DNA of 64,000 nt from Sabethes cyaneus (Eukaryota; Arthropoda; Insecta; Diptera; Culicidae): the NCBI RefSeq assembly GCF_943734655.1, contig NC_071354.1:469001-533000 (forward strand), written 5' to 3'. Positions 1 through 10,090 of this stretch are shown piece by piece. The position numbers and the translations under genes were made by a program. The notes below the pieces were generated by a model that searched no databases, was not told the DNA's origin, and worked only from the letters and a program-made list of their open reading frames with translations. Numbering within the stretch: the stretch's first letter is position 1; each line of letters opens with the position of its first letter.

Positions 1-60
1 ATTTTGTGTTCAGTGAGGAACACCAGACGGTTCACGAAAACTCCTAAACGGTCAAAAGCT

Positions 61-140
61 TAGTCCTATATGTTTTTTTCTTTTCTTCAATTTTAGGTTT
101 CATATTTTACTAAGACACTCCAAAAACTTCAGTATTTTTT
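61..140. repeat. Fragment of fold-back repeat family (flank part)
   Basis: The stretch with the motif tttactaagacactccaaaa matches the right flank of the fold-back repeat at 47598-47860 (ttctactaagacgttgcaaa) and the copy at 4088-4112 (cactaagacgctcaaa). A fourth trace is near 56888. Only the outer flank of the family is present here and the hairpin core is absent. The family is inferred from these internal matches alone. Confidence 0.45.
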
Positions 141-442
141 ATCGTATTTTCAGCAAAGATGTTTGAGTAATGTGAAACACTGTTACAACTTTTCAACAGG
201 TAATGTTGATATCGTTTTTGCAGTATAACGAAATATTACATTCAAACTTCACTAAATTGACATTTCCATTTTAGTCACCAACTGCTCACCAAACAATAAA
301 TGATTACAAAAGAATTAAAGCTGTCAAAGTGGTCATCCGTCCATACTAATGTTGTCAAATTACGCGGAATCTGCACTGCTAAATCATTGAATCGCACTTT
401 TCCCCATCCTTACTCTATACATTAATATGTTGTTATATATTG

Positions 443-660
443 ACCTTCCAGATAGCCTCGAGGTACCACCACTGGTCTAACTAACAAGTCAATCATCGCA
501 TGTTCAAATCTCAGGTGCGAGCGGCTGTTAGAGTCAATAAGATCATAGTACTAGCCCGCCAATTGTCCTGTACTCTAACAGTTGGCTACGAAGTCTGTTG
601 AAAAAAAAACAGAAGGTCAAGTTTCGAAAGCGGGTTGTAGCATCTAGGCTTTGCTTTGCT
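443..660 (+). mobile_element. tRNA-derived SINE, copy 1
   Basis: This copy has a tRNA-like head with a near pol III B box (gttcaaatc), then the family body: ggctgttagagtcaataaga, ccaattgtcctgtactctaa and agaaggtcaagtttcga, ending in aggctttgctttgct. Copies with the same body lie at 9479-9668, 11582-11690, 17007-17207 and 59108-59318. It resembles the mosquito SINE200 type as I remember it. Flanks atattga and atattcga could be a diverged target duplication. Confidence 0.85.
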
Positions 661-997
661 ATATTCGAATGTAACTGGAAACATACTTGATCCGGCAATC
701 AACAGTTGTAGGGTCAAGTTCTATCAGCCGAGTTGATATTTTTCAAGGTCATTCATTTTTCGTTTTTCACAACACTTGGCTCGTCGCAAAAAATAAGTCA
801 AAGTTTGAGGCCTTCCATTTTCTCGAAAAACTGCAAGAGAATTTTTTCAATTTACTCCACAATGGCTTATTTTAAAAATTCGTAACCCTCTTTCTAAACA
901 CAATAAAAAATATGAACGAAAGTAAATTTTTTTGAAAAATCTAGCAAAAATATTACATGAAAACAGTTTTGCTGCTCATTTAACTATCGAAACATAA
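661..997. other. Unannotated AT-rich spacer
   Basis: I see no supported feature. The small plus-strand ORF at 687-875 has no family resemblance or splice context and is treated as chance. Confidence 0.5.
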
Positions 998-2842
998 CAT
1001 AAAAATCGAGATCGAGATTTGGCATATCGAACATGGAAAATTTCTCGAGACGATAGCGACCACGTTCTTTTCAAAAGGCTCCGCAATAGAGTAACCTTTT
1101 TAAAACGCAAGGCCAAAGAGCAATACTTAGACTCACACCTCCATTCGCGTTTGCCGCCTAAAGAGTTATGGAAAAGGTTAAAAAATGCAGGCATCCAAGA
1201 TTACAAAGCGCATACTACCATTCCATTTTCCGCTGATGAAATTAATGACAGCTTTGGTAGTCATTTTTCCAATTCGTCTGATATTTACTGCCCAACTGAA
1301 ACATCTCAGAATTCATTTAATTTTCAACGTATCAGTGAAATAGATGTGTTGAGTGCAATGTACCATATGAAATCCAATGCTGTCGGCCCCGATGAATTGC
1401 CTTCCAAATTCTTAAAATCCATTTGCCCCTTGGTAACTAAGCCTATTACACACATTTTTAACAGCATCATCAACACAGGAAATTTCCCACGCCAGTGGAA
1501 AAATTCTAAAGTAATTCCCATTAAAAAGAAAACTAACTCGAGTTCCTTACAAGATCTCCGACCAATCAGCATTCTGTGTGCACTATCAAAAATTCTTGAA
1601 AAGATCTTGAAGATTCAAATCAGCGACCACGTTCGACGTTACAACTTCTTATCGCAATTCCAATCAGGTTATCGGGCCAAACACAGTACAAAGACTGTTA
1701 TGCTTAAGGTCCTAGATGATGTTGCTATTGCTATTGATGGCGGCAGGCCAGTTGTATTGATTTTGCTAGATTTCTCCAAGGCTTTTGACACGATCTCTCA
1801 CAATATTTTATGCACGAAGCTCCAAGCTAATTTCAATTTCTCAAACCATGCATCAAGTCTTATTCATTCATACCTTACCGGAAGAAGTCAAAGGGTTTTT
1901 AACGACGGTTCGTATTCTAGAGATATCTGTATAACATCGGGAGTGCCTCAAGGATCTATATTAGGACCACTATTATTTTCAATGTACATTAATGACCTTC
2001 CTGATACACTAAAGTTCTGCACAGTACACCTTTTTGCTGATGATGTGCAGCTATACTTCAGTTGTGAGTGCATGTCTTCTTGCGACGTGGCGGCTAAAGT
2101 AAACTTCGACCTTACCAGGGTTAAAGTGTGGTGCGCTACCAACAGACTATCTCTGAATATATCCAAAACTAACGCTTTATTTATTACTAGAAATACGTGT
2201 CATATTAGTCAAAAACCTATATTGAAACTTAACGATGTAAAAATTAATTTTGTCGATAGCGCTAATAGTCTTGGATTTACCATCCAGAGTAATTTGGAAT
2301 GGGATAAATACCTATTTAAACAATGTGGCAAAATACATGCTGCTTTACGGTCCCTGCATAAAACCGCTATGAATTGCAGCTCCATTATAAAATTGAAACT
2401 TTTTAAAAGCTTAATCCTTCCGTACTTTGTTGCTTGTGACTTTCTACTCTCGGAGGCATCTGCGTCAATTTTATCTAAATTGAGAGTAGCTTTAAATATG
2501 TGCGCTCGTTTTGTTTTTGGCCTCAGTCGACTCTCTAGTGTGTCCCACTTACATAAACTGTTAATTGGATGTCCTTTCGAAAACTATGGGCGTATGAGAT
2601 GCTGTTTATTTTTACACAAGCTAATTGATAACAAGGAACCAGGCTATTTACTCAACAAACTTCAGCCTTTCAGGAGTACTCGATGCCGCAAATTCGTTCT
2701 ACGTCGCCATAACACTTCAAAATACAGTGATACCTTTTTCGTCAGAGGTGTATCCTATTGGAACTGTTTGCCAAATGACTTAACTTTGGAAATATCTCAT
2801 ACCGCATTTAAGAGGAAATGTATTGAGCACTTCAATCAATGA
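998..2842 (+). CDS. Reverse transcriptase of a Jockey/CR1-group non-LTR element (partial)
   Basis: The frame is open from 998 to the stop at 2842. The first start-like codon is TTG at 1019, so no ATG initiates it and the ORF is the 3' part of a longer pol gene. Numbered from 1019, the RT core is clear: a VGPDELP stretch near residue 120, RPISIL (fingers), QSGYRAKHST, LDFSKAFD at 250-257 (first catalytic Asp), SGVPQGSILGP at 307-317 and FADD at 339-342. The connection and thumb region follows to residue 607. An N-terminal basic pre-RT segment (AYRTWK, RLRNRV) is typical of the linker between endonuclease and RT. No RNase H is present. The RT frame is uninterrupted, so insertion was fairly recent, but the copy cannot be autonomous without its 5' half. 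Confidence 0.9.
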   Translation, partial: HKNRDRDLAYRTWKISRDDSDHVLFKRLRNRVTFLKRKAKEQYLDSHLHSRLPPKELWKRLKNAGIQDYKAHTTIPFSADEINDSFGSHFSNSSDIYCPTETSQNSFNFQRISEIDVLSAMYHMKSNAVGPDELPSKFLKSICPLVTKPITHIFNSIINTGNFPRQWKNSKVIPIKKKTNSSSLQDLRPISILCALSKILEKILKIQISDHVRRYNFLSQFQSGYRAKHSTKTVMLKVLDDVAIAIDGGRPVVLILLDFSKAFDTISHNILCTKLQANFNFSNHASSLIHSYLTGRSQRVFNDGSYSRDICITSGVPQGSILGPLLFSMYINDLPDTLKFCTVHLFADDVQLYFSCECMSSCDVAAKVNFDLTRVKVWCATNRLSLNISKTNALFITRNTCHISQKPILKLNDVKINFVDSANSLGFTIQSNLEWDKYLFKQCGKIHAALRSLHKTAMNCSSIIKLKLFKSLILPYFVACDFLLSEASASILSKLRVALNMCARFVFGLSRLSSVSHLHKLLIGCPFENYGRMRCCLFLHKLIDNKEPGYLLNKLQPFRSTRCRKFVLRRHNTSKYSDTFFVRGVSYWNCLPNDLTLEISHTAFKRKCIEHFNQ

Positions 2843-2990
2843 GCTTTATGATTAATGGTAAAAAACGTACAGTAGAATTTTTTTTTAATAGTTTACGTGA
2901 CACTCATTCTACCTTTTACACGATGTGACATTACAAGACACTGTCTTAAGTTACGAATAATAAAGACCAATAATAATAATAATAATAAAA
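998..2990 (+). mobile_element. 5'-truncated non-LTR retrotransposon with (TAA)n tail
   Basis: The element consists of a reverse-transcriptase frame, a short 3' UTR (2843-2969) and a (TAA)n-type tail at about 2970-2986 that runs into A-rich sequence. The upstream endonuclease domain and ORF1 expected for Jockey/CR1/I-group elements are missing. Coding similarity begins just after an in-frame stop at 995-997, so the left edge is either a 5' truncation or decay. No clear target-site duplication was seen. The (TAA)n tail recalls I-group elements, but no RNase H domain follows the RT. Confidence 0.85.
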
Positions 2991-2993
2991 AAT

Positions 2994-3974
2994 ACATACA
3001 ATAATAGAAAAGTAGTAAGCGATTGAAGTTTTTTATTCTATAAAATGCCACGAACAAGCATTTTGTCAAATGGCTACCTGTCGAAATATGGACTTCCAGT
3101 TGCAAAAAAATGTCAACGAAATAAAAGAAGCTAAAACGGTAGCATGATAAGAACAAAATCAACCACGTGAAATGAACTTAAATTTTTTTATTGTGAACAT
3201 AAAAAATGGTTAAAAGAATTTTGCCGTCGGTCAACCGAGCCTAAAAGGTAGGAAGCAGTAAACTCGAATGTGTACTCAAGCGTTGAGGTGAGAAATCCAA
3301 CGAAACCCTTTTTCATTCTCAACACCACTCATCTTAAGAATATTGGTGAAAAACTCATCATCTTGGCTTACCGTTTCCAGTGCTTTGATTCGTTTTTTAG
3401 CAGCAAGTGGTTGGGAAATAAACTCGTTTAACTTCCTATATCCTACCGGCGATGGGCTGTTGGTCAATTGTTTTTATTCTCTTATGTACATACAATCCAA
3501 GAATGTTCTAAACCTATTTTACTTCTCTATAAAAAACACAACATTCATAATCAAATCTGGTTTTTATTTTATCAGAAATTCTATTATTGTATTTAGTTGT
3601 ATAAACTATAGTTGTGCATCATACAAACAAAACAACTCAGGGGAGGTCTGTGATAACCGGTAATGGTTATTTGATTTAAGGATAGCTTCTATATAGATAG
3701 TAGCGTCTCCAGATTTCATTAAGGGGAAGCGAAAGGGAGCTTAAAACCTCAGAGAACTAATCTATTGGATTATTTAAGTAGGTTAACCATGTATTTTGTT
3801 CGAGATCTCATAGCCATAGGACACGTAACCACATCCACCCTTGAAAACCAGCTATATATAGAGAATATAGCATATTTGTCTCATATTAAAATATTTATTC
3901 AAACGATTGGAAATTTATAAAGATAAATTAAAAATGATTTTTAATTACTACTGTAAGTCTGCAATTATGATGCT
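2994..3974. other. Unannotated intergenic or intronic DNA
   Basis: This is AT-rich sequence without a convincing gene. ORFs at 2893-3162 (minus), 3276-3467 (minus) and 3343-3663 (plus) overlap antisense to one another and show no motif. Confidence 0.5.
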
Positions 3975-4120
3975 ACAATAAAAAAGAAGAAAACAAGTAT
4001 CCTTCAATTCTACTACTGTGTAGTAGACACAGTAGTAGAATTAAAGGATATAAATAACTTTTTGTTTTCTTTTTTTTTTATTGTTTCAGGTATTCACTAA
4101 GACGCTCAAATAAACATTAG
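3975..4120. repeat. Fold-back (hairpin) repeat, short copy
   Basis: The arms aattctactactgtgt and acacagtagtagaatt face each other across a short centre near 4025. They extend outward through cctt/aagg to A-rich and T-rich tracts (aaaaagaagaaaac against gttttctttttt). The right flank tcactaagacgctcaaa is shared with the fold-back element at 47598-47860, so this is a short or internally deleted relative. Confidence 0.7.
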
Positions 4121-4280
4121 TTAATTTGAATTATGATGCTGTTTGCTCCTAAAATCATAATGCAATCTAATTAGTCAAAATATTGTGCTCGATAGTAAGT
4201 AATGCAAGTATATTGGTGTACAATAACGTATTTTTGTTGTGCATAAGAATTCCACATATTGGACCGGCCATTATATATAG

Positions 4281-4730
4281 TTTGGCACAATCTCACCCCT
4301 GTAAAGCTCGAAAAATGTTAAATTTAGAAAAAATATTATTTTCGTAATAAAAAGCCACCCAACGCATAGTAACTTTGCAATACATTCTTAACCCTGAAAT
4401 GCGCAATGTTGCTTTAAAACAACATAGTGAAAAACATCCCCAAAGTAAATCCCCGCCTTTAGATAAGTAAGTAAATACCTTCAGAATAACAAATTGATAC
4501 GGGTTGGTTGATAAGGGACATTTTTTGACAACGTCTTTTTCGGGTATTTTCGACCCCGAACTTTGAAAGCCTATTTAAGCAAAATAGTTTGCCAATATTA
4601 TCTGTTTTCCATTCCAAGTTATTAAAGAATATGTTATGGTTCACATCTATAAGAATTTGAGCCACCATTTTTTATAGATCTAATATATTTTCACAAACAA
4701 GCATTGTTGCTTTTTGGCACAATCTCACCC
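4281..4730. repeat. Direct 19-bp repeat about 430 bp apart
   Basis: The string tttggcacaatctcacccc occurs identically at 4281-4299 and 4712-4730 in the same orientation. The intervening DNA is AT-rich without coding signs. It may mark ends of two fragments of one MITE family, because the string looks like a terminal repeat, but no opposing copy is present. Confidence 0.5.
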
Positions 4731-5504
4731 CATCTGACGGTACCAATATTCATCATAGGAATGTCGATTGGGAAAAACTATTTTTTGTACTTATTTTTTC
4801 AGTGCGTTAATAGATGAAAATTATCTCATAGAAATCCTTCAATTTGTCACACAGACTCTTTGTCAAACATGCGTGTGCTTATGGCCAAACAAGAGAATGT
4901 CGGCGTGATTTGATCACTTTTTGGCATTCGCCCATAACTTCCGTTTCAAAAGAAAGTTTGGGAATCTAAATACATCGTTGCAAAGATCTAAAAATAATGT
5001 ATATTTCTCGATCGAATTTCCGTCTGATTGCTCGAGAGTTGATAGGTATAGCTTTAGGCATTTACATAGAGACAAAAATTGTTATTAAAGTCGAGTCATA
5101 TTGTAAAGGTTGGGCGACTGCTGAAATATGTATTGAAATTCTATATAAAGACATGAAAGAAATGAATTCTGCAAAAAAACGGCCTGTTTGAGTACGATCG
5201 CCTGTTCCAAAATGTCATAAATCGTTCTAATTTTACTTTATATCGTCACATTTCACATGACTAACGTTCTCTAGCGACTCTAGCGTGCTTCTGAGCCTAA
5301 AATTATGATTGCATTATAGTTGAGGTTTTGTCACTGAATTCACTGCACTGCACTGATCGTGCACGTTTTTTGTATATGCGATTGAAACTCGCAATATTGT
5401 TTAAAAATAGCTGCCAGAGTATGAAGTTTTACAATGCTTTTACATAGATAGTAGAAGTTACTAGAACTGTATAATCGCGGTGACCTGACCCTAATAGTGG
5501 CCCG
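4731..5504. other. Unannotated DNA
   Basis: Nothing supported. A short ORF at 4997-5191 has no recognisable features. Confidence 0.5.
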
Positions 5505-5523
5505 ACTTTAGTGACAGCGCTCA

Positions 5524-5534
5524 ATTTATTTATT
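5524..5534 (-). promoter_or_regulatory. Candidate poly(A) signal
   Basis: On the minus strand two overlapping AATAAA hexamers lie about 75-85 bp downstream of the stop of the candidate terminal exon at 5849-5610. This fits a gene end, but AATAAA is common in AT-rich DNA. Confidence 0.3.
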
Positions 5535-5609
5535 TCTAACTATTTCCAATATAATGACTGTGCTTATTCCTTCTGTTCAGTGAGCAGCACTAATCTGTCA
5601 CCTGGACGT

Positions 5610-5849
5610 TTATTTGAACAATACCACAGAATCCAGTTCATAGAGCGTGATTTTTGATCCCGACTCCGCTGCCTGACAGATGCAGGTTTTTAGAATGAGT
5701 GGGTGGTCTGCCGGGTGGATGAAATGGCTATCGGATGGCTCGCCGTAGAATGGCATGAATGACAGTGTAGCCAAGGGCAGTGACAAGGGTAAACCGAAGC
5801 GTAACCGGTCCATCAGTAAATACGACAGGACCGAACTCAAGTATTCAAA
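5610..5849 (-). CDS. Candidate terminal exon, unknown protein
   Basis: On the minus strand a good acceptor (tactccaaacactcag) ends at 5850 and is followed by 79 open codons to a TAA at 5612-5610. Seen in the sequence: the reading contains DRLRFGLPLSLPL, then HPADHPLI, and ends LYELDSVVLFK. HPADHPLI resembles LPTDHPIF in the candidate exon at 33671-33790, and the downstream segments (LYELDS, EYFELS) also look alike, which suggests related modules of one protein. The phase-0 start does not match the phase-2 end of the exon at 14853-15072, so at least one exon would be needed between them. The family is not recognised. It could be a chance ORF. Confidence 0.3.
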   Translation of the reverse strand, partial: FEYLSSVLSYLLMDRLRFGLPLSLPLATLSFMPFYGEPSDSHFIHPADHPLILKTCICQAAESGSKITLYELDSVVLFK

Positions 5850-6242
5850 CTGAGTGTTTGGAGTAAAATATATTACACCAGAAATATTCATAAAAATTGC
5901 CAAATGGATTACTAAGCAGCGCGATTATTTCTGCCCGAAAGCCGTTTATAGTGAAAAATTCGTTACAAATTCGTTTTTTACCCCATTGCACTCTGCAAAC
6001 AGGTAATATGACTATGCACGAAGCGAGGAAAAATCCACCATTTAACCAGCTGGAAATTTCACTACCGGTAAAAAAGTTCCTTGTTCAAGTTTTGCCATAT
6101 TTTATTCTTTTTCCAACCACTTTTCTCGTGAGACTGATTTCCGTGGTTGGAGCCATCTGCGTCACCAAAGCACCGAGGAATTCAAGTGGATTTGTAAAGC
6201 TGATTCTTGCACATAAAATAAGCATACCCGGTGCTACATCCT

Positions 6243-6286
<44 letters not shown>

Positions 6287-6290
6287 GAAA
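6243..6290. repeat. (GAT)n microsatellite
   Basis: About a dozen GAT units are followed by interrupted ggcgatgatgaa. In one frame it encodes poly-Asp within a TTG-started ORF (5897-6337) that has no other support. Confidence 0.9.
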
Positions 6291-6700
6291 ATGCTGTTTA
6301 TTCAATCAACTTGCGCTTATTATTAATTTTCGCTTAAACCTGCAGGGCAGAGATTGGTACAGAAAAGAGTTCCCGTTACCATCCCAGCTGAGCTGGTTAC
6401 CATCTTTAAACTACATGCACCGCAAGCGACGAAAATTAAAATAAATTAGAAACAACATTTTGCATTTTCCCAGAAGGACATGATAATTGAAAATACTTGA
6501 AATGAACTTACGATTGACTATTACAGTTCGCAGTGAGAAATGCGGCGCATTCGATGTCAAGCAAGATGTAGATGGAATTGTCATTTTATTTAAGTACGCA
6601 TCAAGTTTTCACATAACTCGGTCACAGCTTTTGAAAAAAATACCTGACACTCCCACTGGCCCTTCTTTCGATTTCGGTTTATACTATATATTTATATAGT
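6291..6700. other. Unannotated DNA upstream of the second non-LTR element
   Basis: I see no supported feature. A palindromic AT tract (atactatatatttatatagt) lies at 6681-6700, close to where the retroelement similarity begins. Confidence 0.4.
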
Positions 6701-6743
6701 AGAAAGGCAAAGAAGAAAACATCTTCTATATTTTAGTCACTTA

Positions 6744-8939
6744 TTGGCTTACTCATTTCATTCTAATTATAAGTATTCCCAACATATTTGTAATACTGAC
6801 GACATTGGAAATGACTGGTTTGATTACGACTTTAACTCCTGCGACGAACCTTCGATTCACGCTCGCTTACGCTCAATAGATTGGACGACGCTTCTAGCGG
6901 ATTGTGACGTCAACATCGCTGTTCACCAGTTCTATGACATTCTCTTCGAGATCATCCACGAAAATACTCCTATTCGACGACGTAGGGCCTGCGTTGTTTA
7001 CAATCAACCTTGGTGGACCTCTGAACTACGGAATCTTCGGAACAGATTGCGTAAAACGAGGAAACGTTATTTTAAACAACGTTCAGAGGAAAACAAGTGC
7101 TTACTTCGTGACATGGAGAAACTTTTCAACAATCGGCTGAATACAACCTTCCACGAGTACATATTACGAAATGAGTCGAATGCCAAGCAGGATCCGTCGT
7201 CGTTTTGGGCTTTCGTAAAAAAGCTGCGGCGTAATGGCGGTGTACCTCACGACGTGTTCTACAAGGAAGCTCGCGCTGATGCTGCTGAAGGAGCTGCAGA
7301 CCTCTTTGCAAACTTTTTTGGTAATGTATACCCGAACACCCCTCCAGTTCATTCTTCGGACGAACATAGAGATTGGTTGAACAGTATAGTGCGTTACGAT
7401 ATGCATCTGCCGCAATTGAATGTTTCGGTTGAAAAAGTGAAGGAAGTTCTTTTGAATGTTGACTCCTCTAAAGGTCCGGGTCCAGACAGATTGCCACCTT
7501 CGTTCATTAAGCGATTCGCCACGTCCCTCGCCTCGCCTGTTTCAATTATTTTCAACCTGTCACTAGTTAGTGGAGTATTTCCCACAGTGTGGAAAGTCGC
7601 CTCCATCACTCCAATTCATAAAGCTGGTAACATCCATAATATCGAAAACTACCGTGGGATTTCTATCTTAAGCTGTCTGCCCAAAGTTCTCGAAAAAGTG
7701 GTTTATGATGTGGTATATTGTGCGGTTCGGCCAATAATATCTGAGCATCAACATGGTTTTGTAAAGAAACGCTCCATGACGACTAATTTGATGGTATTTG
7801 TAAACTCGTTAATCTCCAGCATCGAAGAAAGACGGCAAGTTGACGCGATTTATATTGACTTCAGCAAGGCCTTCGACATGGTTCCACACGCACTCGCAGT
7901 TGACAAAATGAGATGCTTAGGATTTCCCAACTGGGTTACTCAGTGGATGCTGTCCTATTTAACCGATCGCTCAGCCTTTGTCAGCATTAACGGTGTTAGT
8001 TCGGCCAGTTTTATGATACCATCGGGTGTTCCTCAGGGAAGCCATCTTGGGCCCTTAATTTTTATTCTCTTCGTAAACGATTTGTGCAGTAGATTACGAT
8101 CGTCTAAGCTTATGTTCGCAGACGATTTGAAGGTATTTCGTGAAATCAAAACCTCGCTTGACTGCTGCGCTCTCCAGGAAGACATTTGTTCACTTTTACG
8201 CTGGTGTGCATTGAACGGCATGCAAATCAATGCATCAAAATGCTGGGTCATATCATTTAGCCGTTTACGCGAGCCGCTGCATCACGAGTATAGCATAGGA
8301 CACAGTATCTTGCTTCGTGTCCATACTGTTAAGGATTTGGGCATTTACATTGACACGAAAGTCAGATTCACAGTGCATGTATCCACGATTATTGCTAAGG
8401 CATATGCAACGCTCGGTTTTTTGAAAAGAAACACTAACGACTTTCAAGACATCTATGCGCTGAAATCGCTATACTGTACACTCGTTCGGAGCTTGCTTGA
8501 ATATGGGGTCGTTGTTTGGGCACCCTATTACGCGGTACATGCGAATAGAATTGAGTCCATCCAAAAGAACTTTATAAGATATGCATTACGTGTCCTACCG
8601 TGGAACGATACAACGAATCTTCCTCCATATGTAGAACGTTGCAGGCTTATTGACATCGATACGTTAGCAGCCAGAAGAAAACTACTGCAGCGAATGTTTA
8701 TTTTCGGACTAATCAACGGGGATATTGACTGCAGCCCACTTCTTAGTATGATTTGCATACATGTCCCTCATAGGCAACTGCGTAACCATACAATGCTATG
8801 GCATCGTTCCCATCGTACTAACTACGGCCACAATGAACCGTGGACTATGTGCTGCCGTGCTTTTGATGAAACGTCAAGTGTGTTCGACTTCAATATCAGT
8901 AAATGTACTTATAAACATAGAATTAAGGCCTTAAGTTAG
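6744..8939 (+). CDS. Reverse transcriptase of a Jockey-group non-LTR element (partial)
   Basis: The frame has 731 codons from a TTG to TAG, so it has no true start and is the 3' part of pol. Order of parts: a pre-RT linker rich in Arg/Lys with WWTSELRNLRNRLRK, a KGPGPDRLPPSF stretch, YRGISILSCLPKVLEK, HGFVKKRSMTTNL, IDFSKAFD at 371-378, SGVPQGSHLGP at 427-437, FADD at 458-461, then DLGIYIDTK and the C-terminal region (RSLLEYGVVVWAPYY) typical of Jockey/CR1-type pol. All RT catalytic Asp residues (372, 460, 461) are present and there are no internal stops. This is unusual for such a truncated copy and points to a young insertion. The domain calls are secure; the exact clade is not. Confidence 0.92.
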   Translation: MAYSFHSNYKYSQHICNTDDIGNDWFDYDFNSCDEPSIHARLRSIDWTTLLADCDVNIAVHQFYDILFEIIHENTPIRRRRACVVYNQPWWTSELRNLRNRLRKTRKRYFKQRSEENKCLLRDMEKLFNNRLNTTFHEYILRNESNAKQDPSSFWAFVKKLRRNGGVPHDVFYKEARADAAEGAADLFANFFGNVYPNTPPVHSSDEHRDWLNSIVRYDMHLPQLNVSVEKVKEVLLNVDSSKGPGPDRLPPSFIKRFATSLASPVSIIFNLSLVSGVFPTVWKVASITPIHKAGNIHNIENYRGISILSCLPKVLEKVVYDVVYCAVRPIISEHQHGFVKKRSMTTNLMVFVNSLISSIEERRQVDAIYIDFSKAFDMVPHALAVDKMRCLGFPNWVTQWMLSYLTDRSAFVSINGVSSASFMIPSGVPQGSHLGPLIFILFVNDLCSRLRSSKLMFADDLKVFREIKTSLDCCALQEDICSLLRWCALNGMQINASKCWVISFSRLREPLHHEYSIGHSILLRVHTVKDLGIYIDTKVRFTVHVSTIIAKAYATLGFLKRNTNDFQDIYALKSLYCTLVRSLLEYGVVVWAPYYAVHANRIESIQKNFIRYALRVLPWNDTTNLPPYVERCRLIDIDTLAARRKLLQRMFIFGLINGDIDCSPLLSMICIHVPHRQLRNHTMLWHRSHRTNYGHNEPWTMCCRAFDETSSVFDFNISKCTYKHRIKALS

Positions 8940-8998
8940 TGAATAATCTGTGCAACTATATGATGAAGAAATAAATAAATAAATAAAATAAAATAAAT
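6744..8998 (+). mobile_element. 5'-truncated Jockey-group non-LTR retrotransposon
   Basis: This is a long intact RT frame followed by a very short 3' UTR and a simple AAATA/AAAT-type tail at 8968-8998. Endonuclease and ORF1 are absent. Coding similarity is obvious from about 6800 and may begin slightly earlier, since the frame stays open upstream of 6744. Its sequence differs from the element at 998-2990, so the two are separate families. A target-site duplication could not be fixed because the 5' edge is unclear. Confidence 0.85.
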
Positions 8999-9478
8999 GT
9001 TACATATTGTAAGCTTTTGAATGAGCGAAAATACTATCGATAATAATAGAAATATCGAGGCTCTGGGTTAGATGGACTTTAAGGAACTATCTATAGTTGG
9101 CCTGGAATCGGCTAGAGAGTTGAAGTTATGATGAAGAAAAAAACAGTCGTGCAGGAAACTAAAACTTTCTACTATATAAGAGCCTTAATCGGTCTGTGAT
9201 GAAAACTAAGCCCTGACATGACTCAATGTTTTCGTGGATTTATATAAGCTTTACACAAGGATAAAATTAATACGTGTGCGCCTCAACTACAGCTCTAGAG
9301 ATTATAGGTTACAGAAAAATCAAGTCATTCAAAATGTACTCCGCTCTTGCATATATGTATGTATGAAACTACCACCTATCTTAGCAGAAAACCGTTCATA
9401 GCAATGGGCCTCTCTTAATAAAGGGAAATGTACAAACTTAACAACTGGTCACGTTTTCCAGCTCCTGTAAAACAAAAA
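8999..9478. other. Unannotated spacer
   Basis: No feature recognised between the retroelement tail and the SINE. Confidence 0.5.
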
Positions 9479-9668
9479 AGAGCTTAAGTACTACATTCCG
9501 CCATCGAAACTTCAGCTCTTCTGTGTATTCGACAGACTTCGCCCTCAGCTATTGCGGGGCTAGTACTACGATGCTATTGACTCTAACAGTCTCTCCCAGC
9601 TGAGATTCGAACATACGCCAACTGGTTTGTTTGACTAATGTCGTACCTCGAGGCCATTTGGGAGGTCC
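9479..9668 (-). mobile_element. tRNA-derived SINE, copy 2
   Basis: Minus-strand copy. The plus strand reads attgactctaacagtctctc, gagattcgaac (B-box complement) and cgtacctcgaggcc, the complements of the family body and head. The middle, which should read tgtcctgtactct, is deleted or diverged, and the 3' end is worn. Confidence 0.8.
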
Positions 9669-9959
9669 AACCAGTTCTTGTATAATTTATTTATTTCTTG
9701 TTTGAATCCATCCGACCTTTTAGATCTCTATGGAGCCCAATATTGGCCATTCTCTTGTAGTCATAAAACCACCATCTTCAGTTTTCTGCAGTTACGAGCC
9801 GTGGTACACTCCATCTGGATCCAGGGACTCACTATGAACCCGAAACCGGTTTCCATAAAGGGACATTTGAACATGTCATGTCACATATCCAAAATCATCC
9901 ACAAAAAATCAACAAAATAGTGTTTGGCTATCATCTCATCATCAAACTATACTCTAGAA

Positions 9960-10082
9960 CAGCGGTTCCCAACCTTTTTTTGGTTCGCGTACCCCCTGAC
10001 GGATTTCCCTATACTATTCTGCAGCAAACTAAAGTTTTGGCGAACCCCTGGGGGTTCGCGAACCCCCATTTGGGAACCGCTG
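9960..10082. mobile_element. hAT-type MITE (123 bp) with 8-bp duplication
   Basis: The left end cagcggttcccaacc and the right end (read inverted) cagcggttcccaaat form terminal inverted repeats of the CAG-GGTTCCCAA type seen in hAT/Charlie-like non-autonomous elements. The 8-bp duplication ctctagaa lies at 9952-9959 and again at 10083-10090, a perfect hAT hallmark. The interior also pairs (ggttcgcgtacccc against gggggttcgcgaa), so the element is nearly a hairpin. It encodes no protein. Confidence 0.93.
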
Positions 10083-10090
10083 CTCTAGAA

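Noticed and set aside
4088..4110. tttttattgtttcag as a splice acceptor
   Set aside because: The same tract and flank recur in the fold-back family at 47.8 kb, so the site is repeat-derived.
5897..6337. 146-codon ORF with a poly-Asp run
   Set aside because: Starts with TTG, the Asp run is only the translated GAT microsatellite, and there is no family or splice support.
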